Assembly: GCF_027923225.1 (NCBI RefSeq)
Contig: NZ_BSDI01000038.1
Coordinates: 21,539 to 85,538 of the forward strand
DNA length: 64,000 nt
Source of the DNA: Phytohabitans aurantiacus
Lineage (GTDB): Bacteria > Actinomycetota > Actinomycetes > Mycobacteriales > Micromonosporaceae
Direction of reading: 5' to 3'
Positions within the stretch are counted from its first letter, which is position 1, and every line of letters begins with the position of its first letter. The notes below the pieces were generated by a model that was given only the letters and a program-made list of their open reading frames with translations, was not told where the DNA came from and did not search any database. Position numbers and translations under genes: made by a program. This document shows, piece by piece, positions 50,357 through 58,278 of the stretch.

Positions 50357-50893
50357 TTACTCTTCTTCCTCTTTGTAAGTGAGCTCAATCTCGCAAGCGC
50401 CCACCTCTCGGCGTACAATCGCTTGAAGGTCATCGAACAGCTTCTCGGCCGTGAACTTCGCGATGTGGGCTTCACCCGAGGAACCAGGTAGCAACAAGGT
50501 CGCCCTCTGCATGTGGCCTTGCAGCTTGTTGAATGCGACCGCAACCTTTGGGCTGGCGAAGATTGAGCCCCGGGCGCCTAGCTTGGCACGGTCCATGGGA
50601 GCGAGACGGACATCGGGAAGGTCGGGCAGCCGATCGTCGTCGCTGAAATCTCGGCCATCTCCCTCCTCCGACTCGATCAAAGCAAGCTCGACCTTGGTCA
50701 TCCTCCCGAGAAACCAAACCTTCTCGGCGTGCGCCTCAATAAGCATGTTCACGTACAACTGGGCGCGCTGGTCCCGGACCCATTTGATCCGGTCTTGTTC
50801 AAGGGTCTTCCGGAACGTCCAGATCGGCACAACCACAGCGACGACAGCCGCAAGAACGGCGGAACCGAGCGCTACGATCACAGCGGCGTCCAT
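50357..50893 (-). CDS. Single-pass membrane protein, unknown function
   Basis: The protein has 178 residues: one N-terminal transmembrane helix (IVALGSAVLAAVVAVVVPIW), then a cytoplasmic helical domain beginning RKTLEQDRIKWVRDQRAQLY and ending in an acidic run (EIELTYKEEEE). The layout resembles many small membrane proteins of unknown function that are often near defence genes, but no family can be named. Confidence 0.65.
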   Translation of the reverse strand: MDAAVIVALGSAVLAAVVAVVVPIWTFRKTLEQDRIKWVRDQRAQLYVNMLIEAHAEKVWFLGRMTKVELALIESEEGDGRDFSDDDRLPDLPDVRLAPMDRAKLGARGSIFASPKVAVAFNKLQGHMQRATLLLPGSSGEAHIAKFTAEKLFDDLQAIVRREVGACEIELTYKEEEE

Positions 50894-51057
50894 GCAGTCG
50901 ATGGTAACGATGAGGTCTGCTGCGCCTGCCTGACCCCAGACACCGCCGACCAGTGTTTACCAACGACGGTCTACAACGAGCGGCTCGGCAGCGACTTCCG
51001 GCGGCGACAAGGCCTGGAACGCAGACGATCAACGCCTACGGGGGTTTTCGAAACAGT

Positions 51058-51615
51058 TCAGCTCGGCCGGTGTGCCGAACGGATTGACCGAGCCATCGCA
51101 TCGTACATCGGGCTCTCTGGCGCCAGTCGCATCCGTCCGATCACCTCATACCCCCAGGAAAGGTATGCGGATCGCGCAGGCTCGTTGCTGATGATCACAG
51201 TGAGCGTCACGAAATCCTCGTCGCGGCCGCTGCAAAGTAGGTCATGCATCGCCCGGCCCGCCCCCAACCGGCGATGCGCCTTGCGAACCAGCATCTGGCG
51301 GAGCCAGAAGACGCGTCCCTCGGTGGCAGCCTTCGCCAATTCCGCTGGCAGCGAGGCATCAAGGTCCGTCCACCACGAGACGGTCGGAGGAAGCGTCACG
51401 CCATAGCAAGTACCGATAAGGTCGCCATCCGCTACCGCGTTGACGATCTCGAAGCCCTTCATCTCAAAGGTGTCTTGGAGACGCTCGGCATACCTCTCCA
51501 CGGAGTAAAACGGGTTACCCGCCCAAGGGGGACCGTCATATGCGTCAGCGTAGAGATCCAACAACTCCGGTACGTACTGCTGAGCCTGCTCGGCGTCAAG
51601 GCGAGCGAGTTCCAC
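51058..51615 (-). CDS. GNAT-family N-acetyltransferase
   Basis: The protein has 185 residues. The acetyl-CoA motif is RQMLVRKAHRRLGAGRAMHD, with the R-x-x-G-x-G/A pattern, followed by VTLTVIISNEPARSAYLSWG and YEVIGRMRL, the usual GNAT end. The acceptor is unknown. GTG 51615 is preferred (GGAAAGG upstream); GTG 51642 is possible. It overlaps the end of the regulator gene by 20 bases, so the two are probably expressed together. Confidence 0.85.
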   Translation of the reverse strand: MELARLDAEQAQQYVPELLDLYADAYDGPPWAGNPFYSVERYAERLQDTFEMKGFEIVNAVADGDLIGTCYGVTLPPTVSWWTDLDASLPAELAKAATEGRVFWLRQMLVRKAHRRLGAGRAMHDLLCSGRDEDFVTLTVIISNEPARSAYLSWGYEVIGRMRLAPESPMYDAMARSIRSAHRPS

Positions 51616-53059
51616 GAGGACGGCCTTTCCCTTCTGAGACACCGCTGACCGCGACGATCCTTTCCAGCGCCTCGGCCACTTCCGGCACGTTGTCATGCAG
51701 TGAAAGCTTCCGCCCCAAGTCGCCGAGCTCGCTGCGTACTCGCCCGGATGTGATCTCACCGGCGAGGGCGGCCGCTCTTCCGGCGACGCGCCCGGCATGG
51801 GCATAATTCTTCTGACGCAGCGAATTCTTAGACAGATAGACCAGCCCGATGCCGAGGTTTCGCCGACTCCCATCCTTCGAACGAAGGCCGATCGAACGTT
51901 TAAGGAGCGTCTCAGCAGCCTGGTATTGGCCTAAACCAGACCGAGCCATTCCTTCCAGGCCCAGAAGGCCGGCCTCGCTGAAGAACGACAACCACTCTGG
52001 GTCGCCTGCTTCCGAACCACGCTCAAACTCAGCGCGCGCTCGCCGAATGGCGTCATCACACTGAGGCTCTTGGCGCATGCCCGCCCATCCGTGAGCCTCC
52101 CGGATGGCCAGGAGCGCCCTCATGCGGGGCGTCACCGAACGTCCGGCGTTCTCCAAGCCACGCTGGGAAAGGACCACGGCCTCCCGGTAACGCCCGAGGT
52201 GAACAGCTTGACGGGCCATGTTCGCCAGCGTGCGCACTACGAGGACAGTGTCGCTGGTCATGTACGCCAGGTTGAGCGCTTCAGTCAGATTCTGGTGAGC
52301 CTGTTGCTGCAAGTTGGCGTCGAATGAGTACCAGCCGACCGAGGTCTTGAGTTCGCCCATGATGCCTTGAAGGTCATGGCCGATCGCGTCGCTGTAGGTG
52401 AAGTTGTCGAAGATCACCTCTACCAGCCGCAGCTGGGCGAGCGCGAAGCGCCACAGCCGGTCACCGCCGAGCCGGGCATCCAGGTTGTACAGATCGTCCA
52501 CAGTGTCGCGCAGATCTCGGACGTCGTTTCGACCAATCCGCGGCCTGCGACCACTATCCCCCTGGTCAGCCTGGTCGATCAGGTGACTCAGGCGCTCCCC
52601 AGCCTCGCTGGACGCTAGCGAGATGGCCTCGGCAGCCATACCCGCGCCTCCGGCGATCATGACTCGACGTTTCATCGGATCACGACCGCCATCCGCCCGG
52701 AGCGCCGGCGGCAAGACGAGTTCGAGCGGAATACCGAGTCCTTCGACAAAGCGGAAGAAAACACCGATATGACGTACGCGCTGCTTGTTGTTCTCGATCT
52801 TGCTTAGACCGGGCTGCTCCATGCCGATCATTTCGGCCACTTGGCGTTGAGTCAGCGGCGTCCACTCCTGCAACAGGCGAGATACGCGCCCGAAGTCGTG
52901 GTCCTCCAGCGCATCGCGCATGGCTGGCCGGTACCACAGCACCGGCGGGATGAGGACGGCCGGGCCCTCGCGCAGGCACGCCGCGCAGATGGCGGCAGCG
53001 TTGTAGCTGCTCAGCACACCCTGACAGGCGGTACACCGCCTGCCGTTCTGACCGGCCAC
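51596..53059 (-). CDS. Zinc-ribbon / XRE-type HTH / TPR regulator
   Basis: The protein has 487 residues. A four-cysteine N-terminal ribbon (CTACQG...CAACLREG, residues 9-29) precedes an XRE helix-turn-helix (LTQRQVAEMIGMEQPGLSKI, about 69-90). A long helical-repeat sensor domain follows (HQNLTEALNLAYMTSDTVLV, AVHLGRYREAVVLSQRGLEN). Regulators with HTH plus TPR are often controlled by peptides or small ligands. The linked acetyltransferase may be its target gene or partner (inference). GTG at 53059. Confidence 0.88.
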   Translation of the reverse strand: MAGQNGRRCTACQGVLSSYNAAAICAACLREGPAVLIPPVLWYRPAMRDALEDHDFGRVSRLLQEWTPLTQRQVAEMIGMEQPGLSKIENNKQRVRHIGVFFRFVEGLGIPLELVLPPALRADGGRDPMKRRVMIAGGAGMAAEAISLASSEAGERLSHLIDQADQGDSGRRPRIGRNDVRDLRDTVDDLYNLDARLGGDRLWRFALAQLRLVEVIFDNFTYSDAIGHDLQGIMGELKTSVGWYSFDANLQQQAHQNLTEALNLAYMTSDTVLVVRTLANMARQAVHLGRYREAVVLSQRGLENAGRSVTPRMRALLAIREAHGWAGMRQEPQCDDAIRRARAEFERGSEAGDPEWLSFFSEAGLLGLEGMARSGLGQYQAAETLLKRSIGLRSKDGSRRNLGIGLVYLSKNSLRQKNYAHAGRVAGRAAALAGEITSGRVRSELGDLGRKLSLHDNVPEVAEALERIVAVSGVSEGKGRPRGTRSP

Positions 53060-53259
53060 ATCGCCCTCGGCCTTCTGGTTCCACGAAGATCAATCTATCT
53101 GCAACTGCCGTGTATCGGCATTGTGCTGCACAGATAGCGGTTCGCCTAGGGACATGGCGACTAGCCAAGGGCAGCTCCTCCTGACATCGCTTCCCCACGA
53201 CCGGTTGTGTTGCTCCTGGTGATGGTGAGCCAAACACAACACGTCTGAGGAAGGACGAC
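53060..53259. promoter_or_regulatory. Divergent regulatory gap with an inverted repeat
   Basis: The gap lies between the leftward regulator and the rightward regulator operon. GTTGTGTT (53204-53211) and AACACAAC (53233-53240) form a perfect 8-base inverted repeat with a 21-base spacer, ending 20 bases before the 53260 start. This is a likely operator. The GAGGAAGGA ribosome site follows. Confidence 0.45.
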
Positions 53260-53622
53260 ATGGGTGCTCGCGCTTTCGATCAAGCCGAATGTCAGGCGCG
53301 GATCCCAGCTCTGACGAGCCTCGCCACGGCCAGCGTAACTTCGAGCCTCGCGCTGTCGCCGCCCTCGATCATGCACCGCCACAGCGGCCGCCTCTGGGTA
53401 ATGACGATAAGCCTGCTGACCCGGTACCGGCTCGATCGGTGGCAGCTGCTGATCTGCGCGGCGACGCCCGCGACCAGCCGTCTCAACCTTGTCGGCGCCG
53501 CAGTGGCGGCAGCCGTCCAGGCGGTGGGTATCCCCCGACGCTCATCGCAGCGACGACGGACAGGACCAATGATCCTGGCGCCGGAGAGTCTGGCGGCCGG
53601 TCCAGATGGGGCGACGCTGTGA
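53260..53622 (+). CDS. Short hypothetical protein coupled to a regulator
   Basis: The protein has 120 residues and no recognised family. A moderately hydrophobic middle (WVMTISLLTRYRLDRWQLLI) could be amphipathic. The ATG has a strong GAGGAAGGA site and the stop overlaps the GTG of the next gene (GTGA), both supporting real translation. The competing frame (53289 onward, joined to the regulator) has low-complexity sequence and is less likely. Confidence 0.5.
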   Translation: MGARAFDQAECQARIPALTSLATASVTSSLALSPPSIMHRHSGRLWVMTISLLTRYRLDRWQLLICAATPATSRLNLVGAAVAAAVQAVGIPRRSSQRRRTGPMILAPESLAAGPDGATL

Positions 53623-54497
53623 ACGGCGATTCGCTGTCGTTGCGCAGTCGATGGCTGGGCCACCACATGCGCGAACTGAGAGACCAGCGTGGACTGACGA
53701 TCAAGTACGTCGCCGCGTACCTGGGCGTCGACTACAGCGCGGTGAAGCGGTTCGAGCACGGCCAACACGCCTTCACCCGCGAGCAGGTGGTCGCGCTGAT
53801 GGATGTGTACCACGAGTTCGACCCGCACGACCGAGACCGGTTGCTCCACCTTGCGCAAGCGGTCTGGCAATCGCATGCGCAGCCAGACTTCGACGGGGCA
53901 ATTCCGGATGAGGCGCTCGCGGACCTGCTGTGGTTGGAGTCCGAAGCGATCAAGATCCAGCACTACAGCCCGGTCGGCATTCCGGAGCTGTTGCACTCCG
54001 CCGAGTACGCCGAGCGGCACGCCCACGCGACCTCGGACAAGGACGTTCTGCCGGATCTCATCGCGGCGCGGACGCGGATGTCGGAACAGCGATCGCAGCT
54101 CATACGCCGACAGCCGAACCCTGTGCAGTTGCAGGTGGCCCTGCATGAGTGCGCGTTGCGGCACAAGACCGGCGGCGAACGGGTCTGGTCGGGCCAGCTC
54201 GAACACCTTCGTCAGGTTGCCACGCTGCCGAACGTACACATGCACGTCCTGCCGGCCGATGCACCGCAGCCGTTGGACCTACGTAGCGCCTTCACGCTGT
54301 TCACCCTGCCCCAGCCCTCCCCGGCGCAGGTGGTGCACATCGAGTACCTCGGAGGCCGACTTTTCTTGGAGGGCAGAGGCGCAGCCGATCACCTGCGTGC
54401 CTTCGAACGGCTGCGCTACGCGGCTTTGGAGTCAAGCGCCTCCGCCAGCTTCATCACCGAACTAGCCAACCAACTCTCTACTACTTCGGGAAGGTGA
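53619..54497 (+). CDS. XRE-HTH regulator with DUF5753-type sensor domain (first copy)
   Basis: The protein has 292 residues. The HTH lies at about 15-60 (HMRELRDQRGLTIKYVAAYL, VDYSAVKRFEHGQ). DUF5753 follows from about 100 (IKIQHYSPVGIPELLHSAEY, then RQPNPVQLQVALHECALRHK). DUF5753 proteins are abundant actinomycete regulators, usually paired with small DUF397 proteins. GTG 53619 is favoured by the GTGA overlap. Confidence 0.9.
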   Translation: MNGDSLSLRSRWLGHHMRELRDQRGLTIKYVAAYLGVDYSAVKRFEHGQHAFTREQVVALMDVYHEFDPHDRDRLLHLAQAVWQSHAQPDFDGAIPDEALADLLWLESEAIKIQHYSPVGIPELLHSAEYAERHAHATSDKDVLPDLIAARTRMSEQRSQLIRRQPNPVQLQVALHECALRHKTGGERVWSGQLEHLRQVATLPNVHMHVLPADAPQPLDLRSAFTLFTLPQPSPAQVVHIEYLGGRLFLEGRGAADHLRAFERLRYAALESSASASFITELANQLSTTSGR

Positions 54498-54499
54498 TC

Positions 54500-55378
54500 A
54501 TGCCGACGAAACGATCCGAGTTCGATCAGACAATCCGTGCCCAGTTCCTGGGCGTCCGAATGCGGAAGCTGCGTGACGACCGCGGGCTCACGCTCAAATA
54601 CGTGGCCAGCTACCTGGGAGTGGAGTTCTCCACCCTGGCCCGCTACGAGAGGGCGGAGTGGCCGTTCCGCCGCGACCACGTGGCCGGTCTGTTGGACATG
54701 TACGCCGTCTACGACGAACGCGAACGCGAAGAACTGGTCGCGCTCGCCGCGAACGCCGGCCGGGCGAACCACTGGTACCGCAACGGGGTCGAGCCGGAGA
54801 CCAAGCAGGGGCCGATGCCGGACCGGTGGTGGATCCACGACCGAGCCGAGGAGATCTGCGTCTACAACCCCACGGTGCTGCCGGAGTGGGTGCAGACCGC
54901 CGCCTACCTCGACGAGGTCCTGGCTCGCGTCCGGCCCCACAAGCCGCTGTCCCCGAACGAGGGAAACAAACGCGCACACGACATCGCCCTACGGGCCAAA
55001 GCGCTAACCAGCAGCGGCGACGTACGCCTGCACATGGTCGTCGACGAGCGGGTGCTGCGCCGACCGATCGCCGGGCGGGCGGCGTTGAAGGCCCAACTGG
55101 AGCATCTGGTCACCCTGGTCCGCAACCACCCGAACATCGACATCCGGATCGTGCCCGAGCAGACCTCCGCCCACCCTGGCCTGTTGGGCGGCTTCACCCT
55201 GTACCGGATGCCGCAGCCCTACCCGGAGGTCGTCTTCGTCGACCACATCGGCGGCGCACTGCTGATCGAGGCCGGCGCGGAGGAGTACAGCAAGGCATTC
55301 AACGCCCTCGCCACCGAGGTCGCCGACGGCGACACCGAATCCATCGCCCTGATCAACGAAATCCGGGAGGAGCTGTGA
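54500..55378 (+). CDS. XRE-HTH regulator with DUF5753-type sensor domain (second copy)
   Basis: The protein has 292 residues and is clearly paralogous to the gene before it: HTH MRKLRDDRGLTLKYVASYLG at about 15-45, then EICVYNPTVLPEWVQTAAYL and a DUF5753 region ending GGALLIEAGAEEYSKAFNAL. ATG 54500 has GGGAAGG upstream; a GTG two codons earlier overlaps the previous stop. Tandem paralogues in one operon suggest a duplication with divergence of DNA targets. Confidence 0.9.
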   Translation: MPTKRSEFDQTIRAQFLGVRMRKLRDDRGLTLKYVASYLGVEFSTLARYERAEWPFRRDHVAGLLDMYAVYDEREREELVALAANAGRANHWYRNGVEPETKQGPMPDRWWIHDRAEEICVYNPTVLPEWVQTAAYLDEVLARVRPHKPLSPNEGNKRAHDIALRAKALTSSGDVRLHMVVDERVLRRPIAGRAALKAQLEHLVTLVRNHPNIDIRIVPEQTSAHPGLLGGFTLYRMPQPYPEVVFVDHIGGALLIEAGAEEYSKAFNALATEVADGDTESIALINEIREEL

Positions 55379-55581
55379 TTCCCGCACCCGCCCCGGACAG
55401 CCGCCACGCGCCGTCCGAGGCGTTGCCAGATGCGGCGGTCACCATCGGCGCTCAGGCCGTCGCCGCCTTCGCCGACCGGCACACCCTGGCCATCCCCGCC
55501 AAGCTACGCGAAGACCTCGCCCGCGAAGTGCTCGTCGCCGCCGGTCCGCACCTGACCACCGGACACGAGCCCGGCGACTAG
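55375..55581 (+). CDS. Small protein at the end of the regulator operon
   Basis: The protein has 68 residues: a Pro/Ala-rich start, then a helix (FADRHTLAIPAKLREDLARE). Its GTG overlaps the stop of the second regulator (GTGA). DUF5753 regulators normally have a DUF397 partner here; this protein lacks the DUF397 pattern, so it may be a functional substitute. No family named. Confidence 0.65.
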   Translation: MIPAPAPDSRHAPSEALPDAAVTIGAQAVAAFADRHTLAIPAKLREDLAREVLVAAGPHLTTGHEPGD

Positions 55582-55692
55582 CCACACCGCCGGCGCCAAC
55601 CGGCACTGCTGACTCCTGCCCGCCGTCGCTGCCACCAGCAGGCGAGGCGGCGGGCAGGCACCACACGCATCCCCCACAACGGGAGGTCCGTC

Positions 55693-55941
55693 ATGGCGAC
55701 TCTCTACGCCAGCGAAGCCGCCCAGACGGCGGCCGCACAGCAGGCACTCGACGAACACATCACTCTGACCGCGACCGGACGGTGCCGCAGCTGTGATGTG
55801 CCGGGACCGTGCGCATGGTGGGAGGCAGCCACCGCCGCGTTCGCGCAGACCGGCCAACTGCCTCGACGCACGCAGGGCCTGACTCGTCCCGAGTTAGCCG
55901 GCGCGCGCCGGATCGCCATTCCCACAACCCTCACGACATGA
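55693..55941 (+). CDS. Small Cys-containing protein, unknown function
   Basis: The protein has 82 residues. CRSCDVPGPCAWWEAATAAF carries three cysteines in a short loop, followed by a Pro/Arg tail. Proteins with this small C-x-x-C...C knuckle are frequent next to XRE regulators in Streptomyces-like genomes. The ATG has a clear GGGAGG site. Confidence 0.65.
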   Translation: MATLYASEAAQTAAAQQALDEHITLTATGRCRSCDVPGPCAWWEAATAAFAQTGQLPRRTQGLTRPELAGARRIAIPTTLTT

Positions 55942-55982
55942 GCCAGCTACGACCGATACGACGTCACGGAGGAGGAATCAGC

Positions 55983-56060
55983 GTGACCAGCCTGTCGCTG
56001 CCCGCTAAAGCGCTCACCCTGATCACCGGTACGTCCTCCACGCGCCCCCACTCACTGTGA
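55983..56060 (+). CDS. Possible 25-residue peptide
   Basis: A GTG follows GGAGGAATCAGC, a very good ribosome site. It opens a 25-codon frame beginning TSLSLPAKALTLITGTSSTR. The site quality is the only support; there are no homology clues. Confidence 0.3.
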   Translation: MTSLSLPAKALTLITGTSSTRPHSL

Positions 56061-56121
56061 ACGAGCTCCGGTGCCGCAATCGCGACCACGCGCTCAAGAT
56101 CGGCGGAGCTTCAGTACGAGC

Positions 56122-56361
56122 GTGCCAATGCGCCAAGGCCGAGGATGGCTATGGGCGGTCGCTGCCACCGCCGCGGTGGGTGTGACGGCCTTGGCCGCCG
56201 TGGGCACGTCGACTGGCGTGGACGGCTCCATCCGGGACAGGTCGGCCGGCAAGGCGCGGGCGTCCTCGCCAGCTCTCACAGCGCGCCGAAACCCTCCCAG
56301 CCCGGCACCGACCGACCCAAATGATCGAAGAACAAACATGTCCGGGCGCGTCAACCCGTGA
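56122..56361 (+). CDS. Possible small secreted or anchored protein
   Basis: From a GTG at 56122 the frame encodes about 79 residues with a hydrophobic signal-like segment (WLWAVAATAAVGVTALAAVG) and a Pro/Ser/Arg-rich polar remainder. No strong ribosome site is seen, so a start at ATG 56128 is equally possible. Function unknown. Confidence 0.35.
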   Translation: MPMRQGRGWLWAVAATAAVGVTALAAVGTSTGVDGSIRDRSAGKARASSPALTARRNPPSPAPTDPNDRRTNMSGRVNP

Positions 56362-56576
56362 TCAGAAAGGGTCGACCCGCCAACACCGGGCCATCCCAAA
56401 GGCCGCAACCCACGAGCCAAAGCCACCAAAAATCCTTAAATCCCCAGCGGGGCAGCGATCAACAAAGAAACTCGGGAAATCGGGCGCACGTCCCTCGGTC
56501 CGCTCAGGTAGGGCTCTCACGGTCTGCGGAACGGCGTCAACCGGCTGACGGATCAGGTGCTGCGCGAGCGTGCAGG
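56362..56576. other. Gap between convergent genes
   Basis: No gene or clear regulatory element is seen. One A/T-richer patch (about 56420-56490) could hold a terminator, but no perfect hairpin was found. Confidence 0.35.
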
Positions 56577-57761
56577 TCAGTCCGAGTCCGCGCGACGCAG
56601 ACTGGCGGGCAGGTCAACAGCCACGAATTCGGCCAGTTGGTACAGGAACGGCGGCAGGAGAACTGGCAGCAACTCGAACTGGCCGTCGGGCACCATTACC
56701 CGCAATCGGCTCATGCCGGTGGCTACGAACAGCAGCATCACCGCGGTGCTCGTTCGGGCCCTCGTGGACGGCGCCGGCTCCAGCAGGGCTTGGCGCAGCA
56801 GCAGCCGGTTGAGGCCGAACGTGATGCCGAAGAACCACTGCTGCAAGCCTGGGCAGTCCGGCAAGGGCTCGCCTGCGCCCAGCGCGTCGAGTTCAGCCTC
56901 GACGGTGTCGCACAGCGACACAGCCCACCAGTGCATGTCGTCGACGGCCTGCCAGGCGGCCCACAGCTGCGCAAGGGACGACTCGGTCACGATCCGGCCC
57001 AGGTCGGCGCGAGCGTCGCCGGCCGGCAGCAGGGTCAAGCCGTGGCCGTCGTTGACGTCGGAGAGCTGAGGGCCCTCGTCGGGGTACTGAAGCATGGACG
57101 CGACCGGGACGGCCGCACCGGACGGGGCCAATGCTCGTGAGACTGCGGCCAGGTCACCCTCAGACAACTCGCTGCTGCCGCCCAGGACGGCGGAGACAGC
57201 CGCAGTAAGAAAGTCGCGGCTGGTGTACGGCTCGGTGTCGTAGGTGCCCTTATCGAACGGGGCCAGTTCGGGCAACGAGAAGGGGATACCCGCGGCGGCG
57301 ATGCGGGCGTCGATGTCGCGGATACGCTGGGGCAGCAGCACGCTCTTGCCGCTGTGCTTGGCGGCGAGTTCCTCCGCGACGTTGGCGATCCAGTCGCTGC
57401 GATCGGCACCCTCTCCGGGGTCCAGCAGGGCGTCCGATCGGAAGTCGGTAGCTGCAGCAAGCCACGCCCCGCGCACGGTGGACTCCGGTACTGGGAGGCC
57501 GGCGCCGAAGGCCTCCAGCGCCAGGTCCGTGGGCCGGCGGCCCGGGCGGGCGTGTGCACTGAGCCAAACCACCAGATCGAGCGCCTCGGCCGGAACTGTG
57601 GAGACGCTTCCGCGGCCCTTCCCGGCGCCGTGCTGCTCGTTGCGGAATAGCAGGCCTGCGGCACGCCACCGTTCGAGCTGGGTGGGAGTGGGGACCGCTC
57701 CGCGCTCGCCGGCGGCGGCGATCAAGGCGGCATCGGCCTTGCTGGGCTGTTTGCGGACCAT
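56577..57761 (-). CDS. MerR-like N-terminal HTH protein, unknown function
   Basis: The protein has 394 residues. The first 70 resemble a MerR-type winged helix (VPTPTQLERWRAAGLLFRNE, then a Gly/Lys wing). The rest is a large helical domain of unknown type ending in hydrophobic helices (LLPVLLPPFLYQLAEFVAVD). The genomic neighbourhood gives no function. The ATG at 57761 is the only plausible start. Probably a regulator, but the effector part is unlike known ligand domains. Confidence 0.65.
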   Translation of the reverse strand: MVRKQPSKADAALIAAAGERGAVPTPTQLERWRAAGLLFRNEQHGAGKGRGSVSTVPAEALDLVVWLSAHARPGRRPTDLALEAFGAGLPVPESTVRGAWLAAATDFRSDALLDPGEGADRSDWIANVAEELAAKHSGKSVLLPQRIRDIDARIAAAGIPFSLPELAPFDKGTYDTEPYTSRDFLTAAVSAVLGGSSELSEGDLAAVSRALAPSGAAVPVASMLQYPDEGPQLSDVNDGHGLTLLPAGDARADLGRIVTESSLAQLWAAWQAVDDMHWWAVSLCDTVEAELDALGAGEPLPDCPGLQQWFFGITFGLNRLLLRQALLEPAPSTRARTSTAVMLLFVATGMSRLRVMVPDGQFELLPVLLPPFLYQLAEFVAVDLPASLRRADSD

Positions 57762-57895
57762 GGCATGCGACCGTACCGGCCCGATGTCGACTTTGGAGCC
57801 CCGCGAGCTTGTCGAGAACCGGACCGCCGGGTGCTGGTCTGCTGGTGGTGCGCAACGCGAAAGAGCCTCTCTGCCACGAAGGAGTCAACAGTTCT

Positions 57896-58078
57896 ATGAC
57901 CAACACACATAGCTCATCGACGCGTGGCGAGGGCGGGTCGCGGCGGTGGACCATGATCGCCGCGATTGCAGGCGCTGGAGCCGCCGGGTTACTGGCCGCT
58001 CACAGCACGGCGTGGGCAGTCGGCATCGGCACCGCAGTGGGCCTGTTTGTGGCGATCCGCGAGGTCCTTCGGCCTTGA
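57896..58078 (+). CDS. Small two-helix membrane protein
   Basis: The protein has 60 residues: two hydrophobic stretches (MIAAIAGAGAAGLLAAHSTA and VGIGTAVGLFVAIREVL) after a polar start. GAAGGAG lies upstream. Divergent from the 57761 gene. Function unknown. Confidence 0.5.
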   Translation: MTNTHSSSTRGEGGSRRWTMIAAIAGAGAAGLLAAHSTAWAVGIGTAVGLFVAIREVLRP

Positions 58079-58278
58079 AACCCCTGCCGCCACACGACAC
58101 GACACGGTGATCCACGAATTGGCTTGCGTCGGGACTAAGCGGCGGCCGAGCCCGGACGCGGGGCTCGGGTGTGCCCGGCGCTCGGAGCGATCAAGGTCGG
58201 TGCTCCCGTGTCCCCAGACTGGCGGTGACGGGCAAAAACGGTGCTGACGCACGCGCGTCCGTAGATCCTGGCGGCCTC
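58079..58278. other. Gap between convergent genes
   Basis: Two hundred bases with no visible gene. It separates the small membrane protein from the end of the PLD-like gene on the other strand. Confidence 0.4.

Noticed and set aside
53289..53618. N-terminal extension of the first DUF5753 regulator
   Set aside because: The extension is low-complexity; the HTH begins just after GTG 53619, which overlaps the stop of the 53260 gene.
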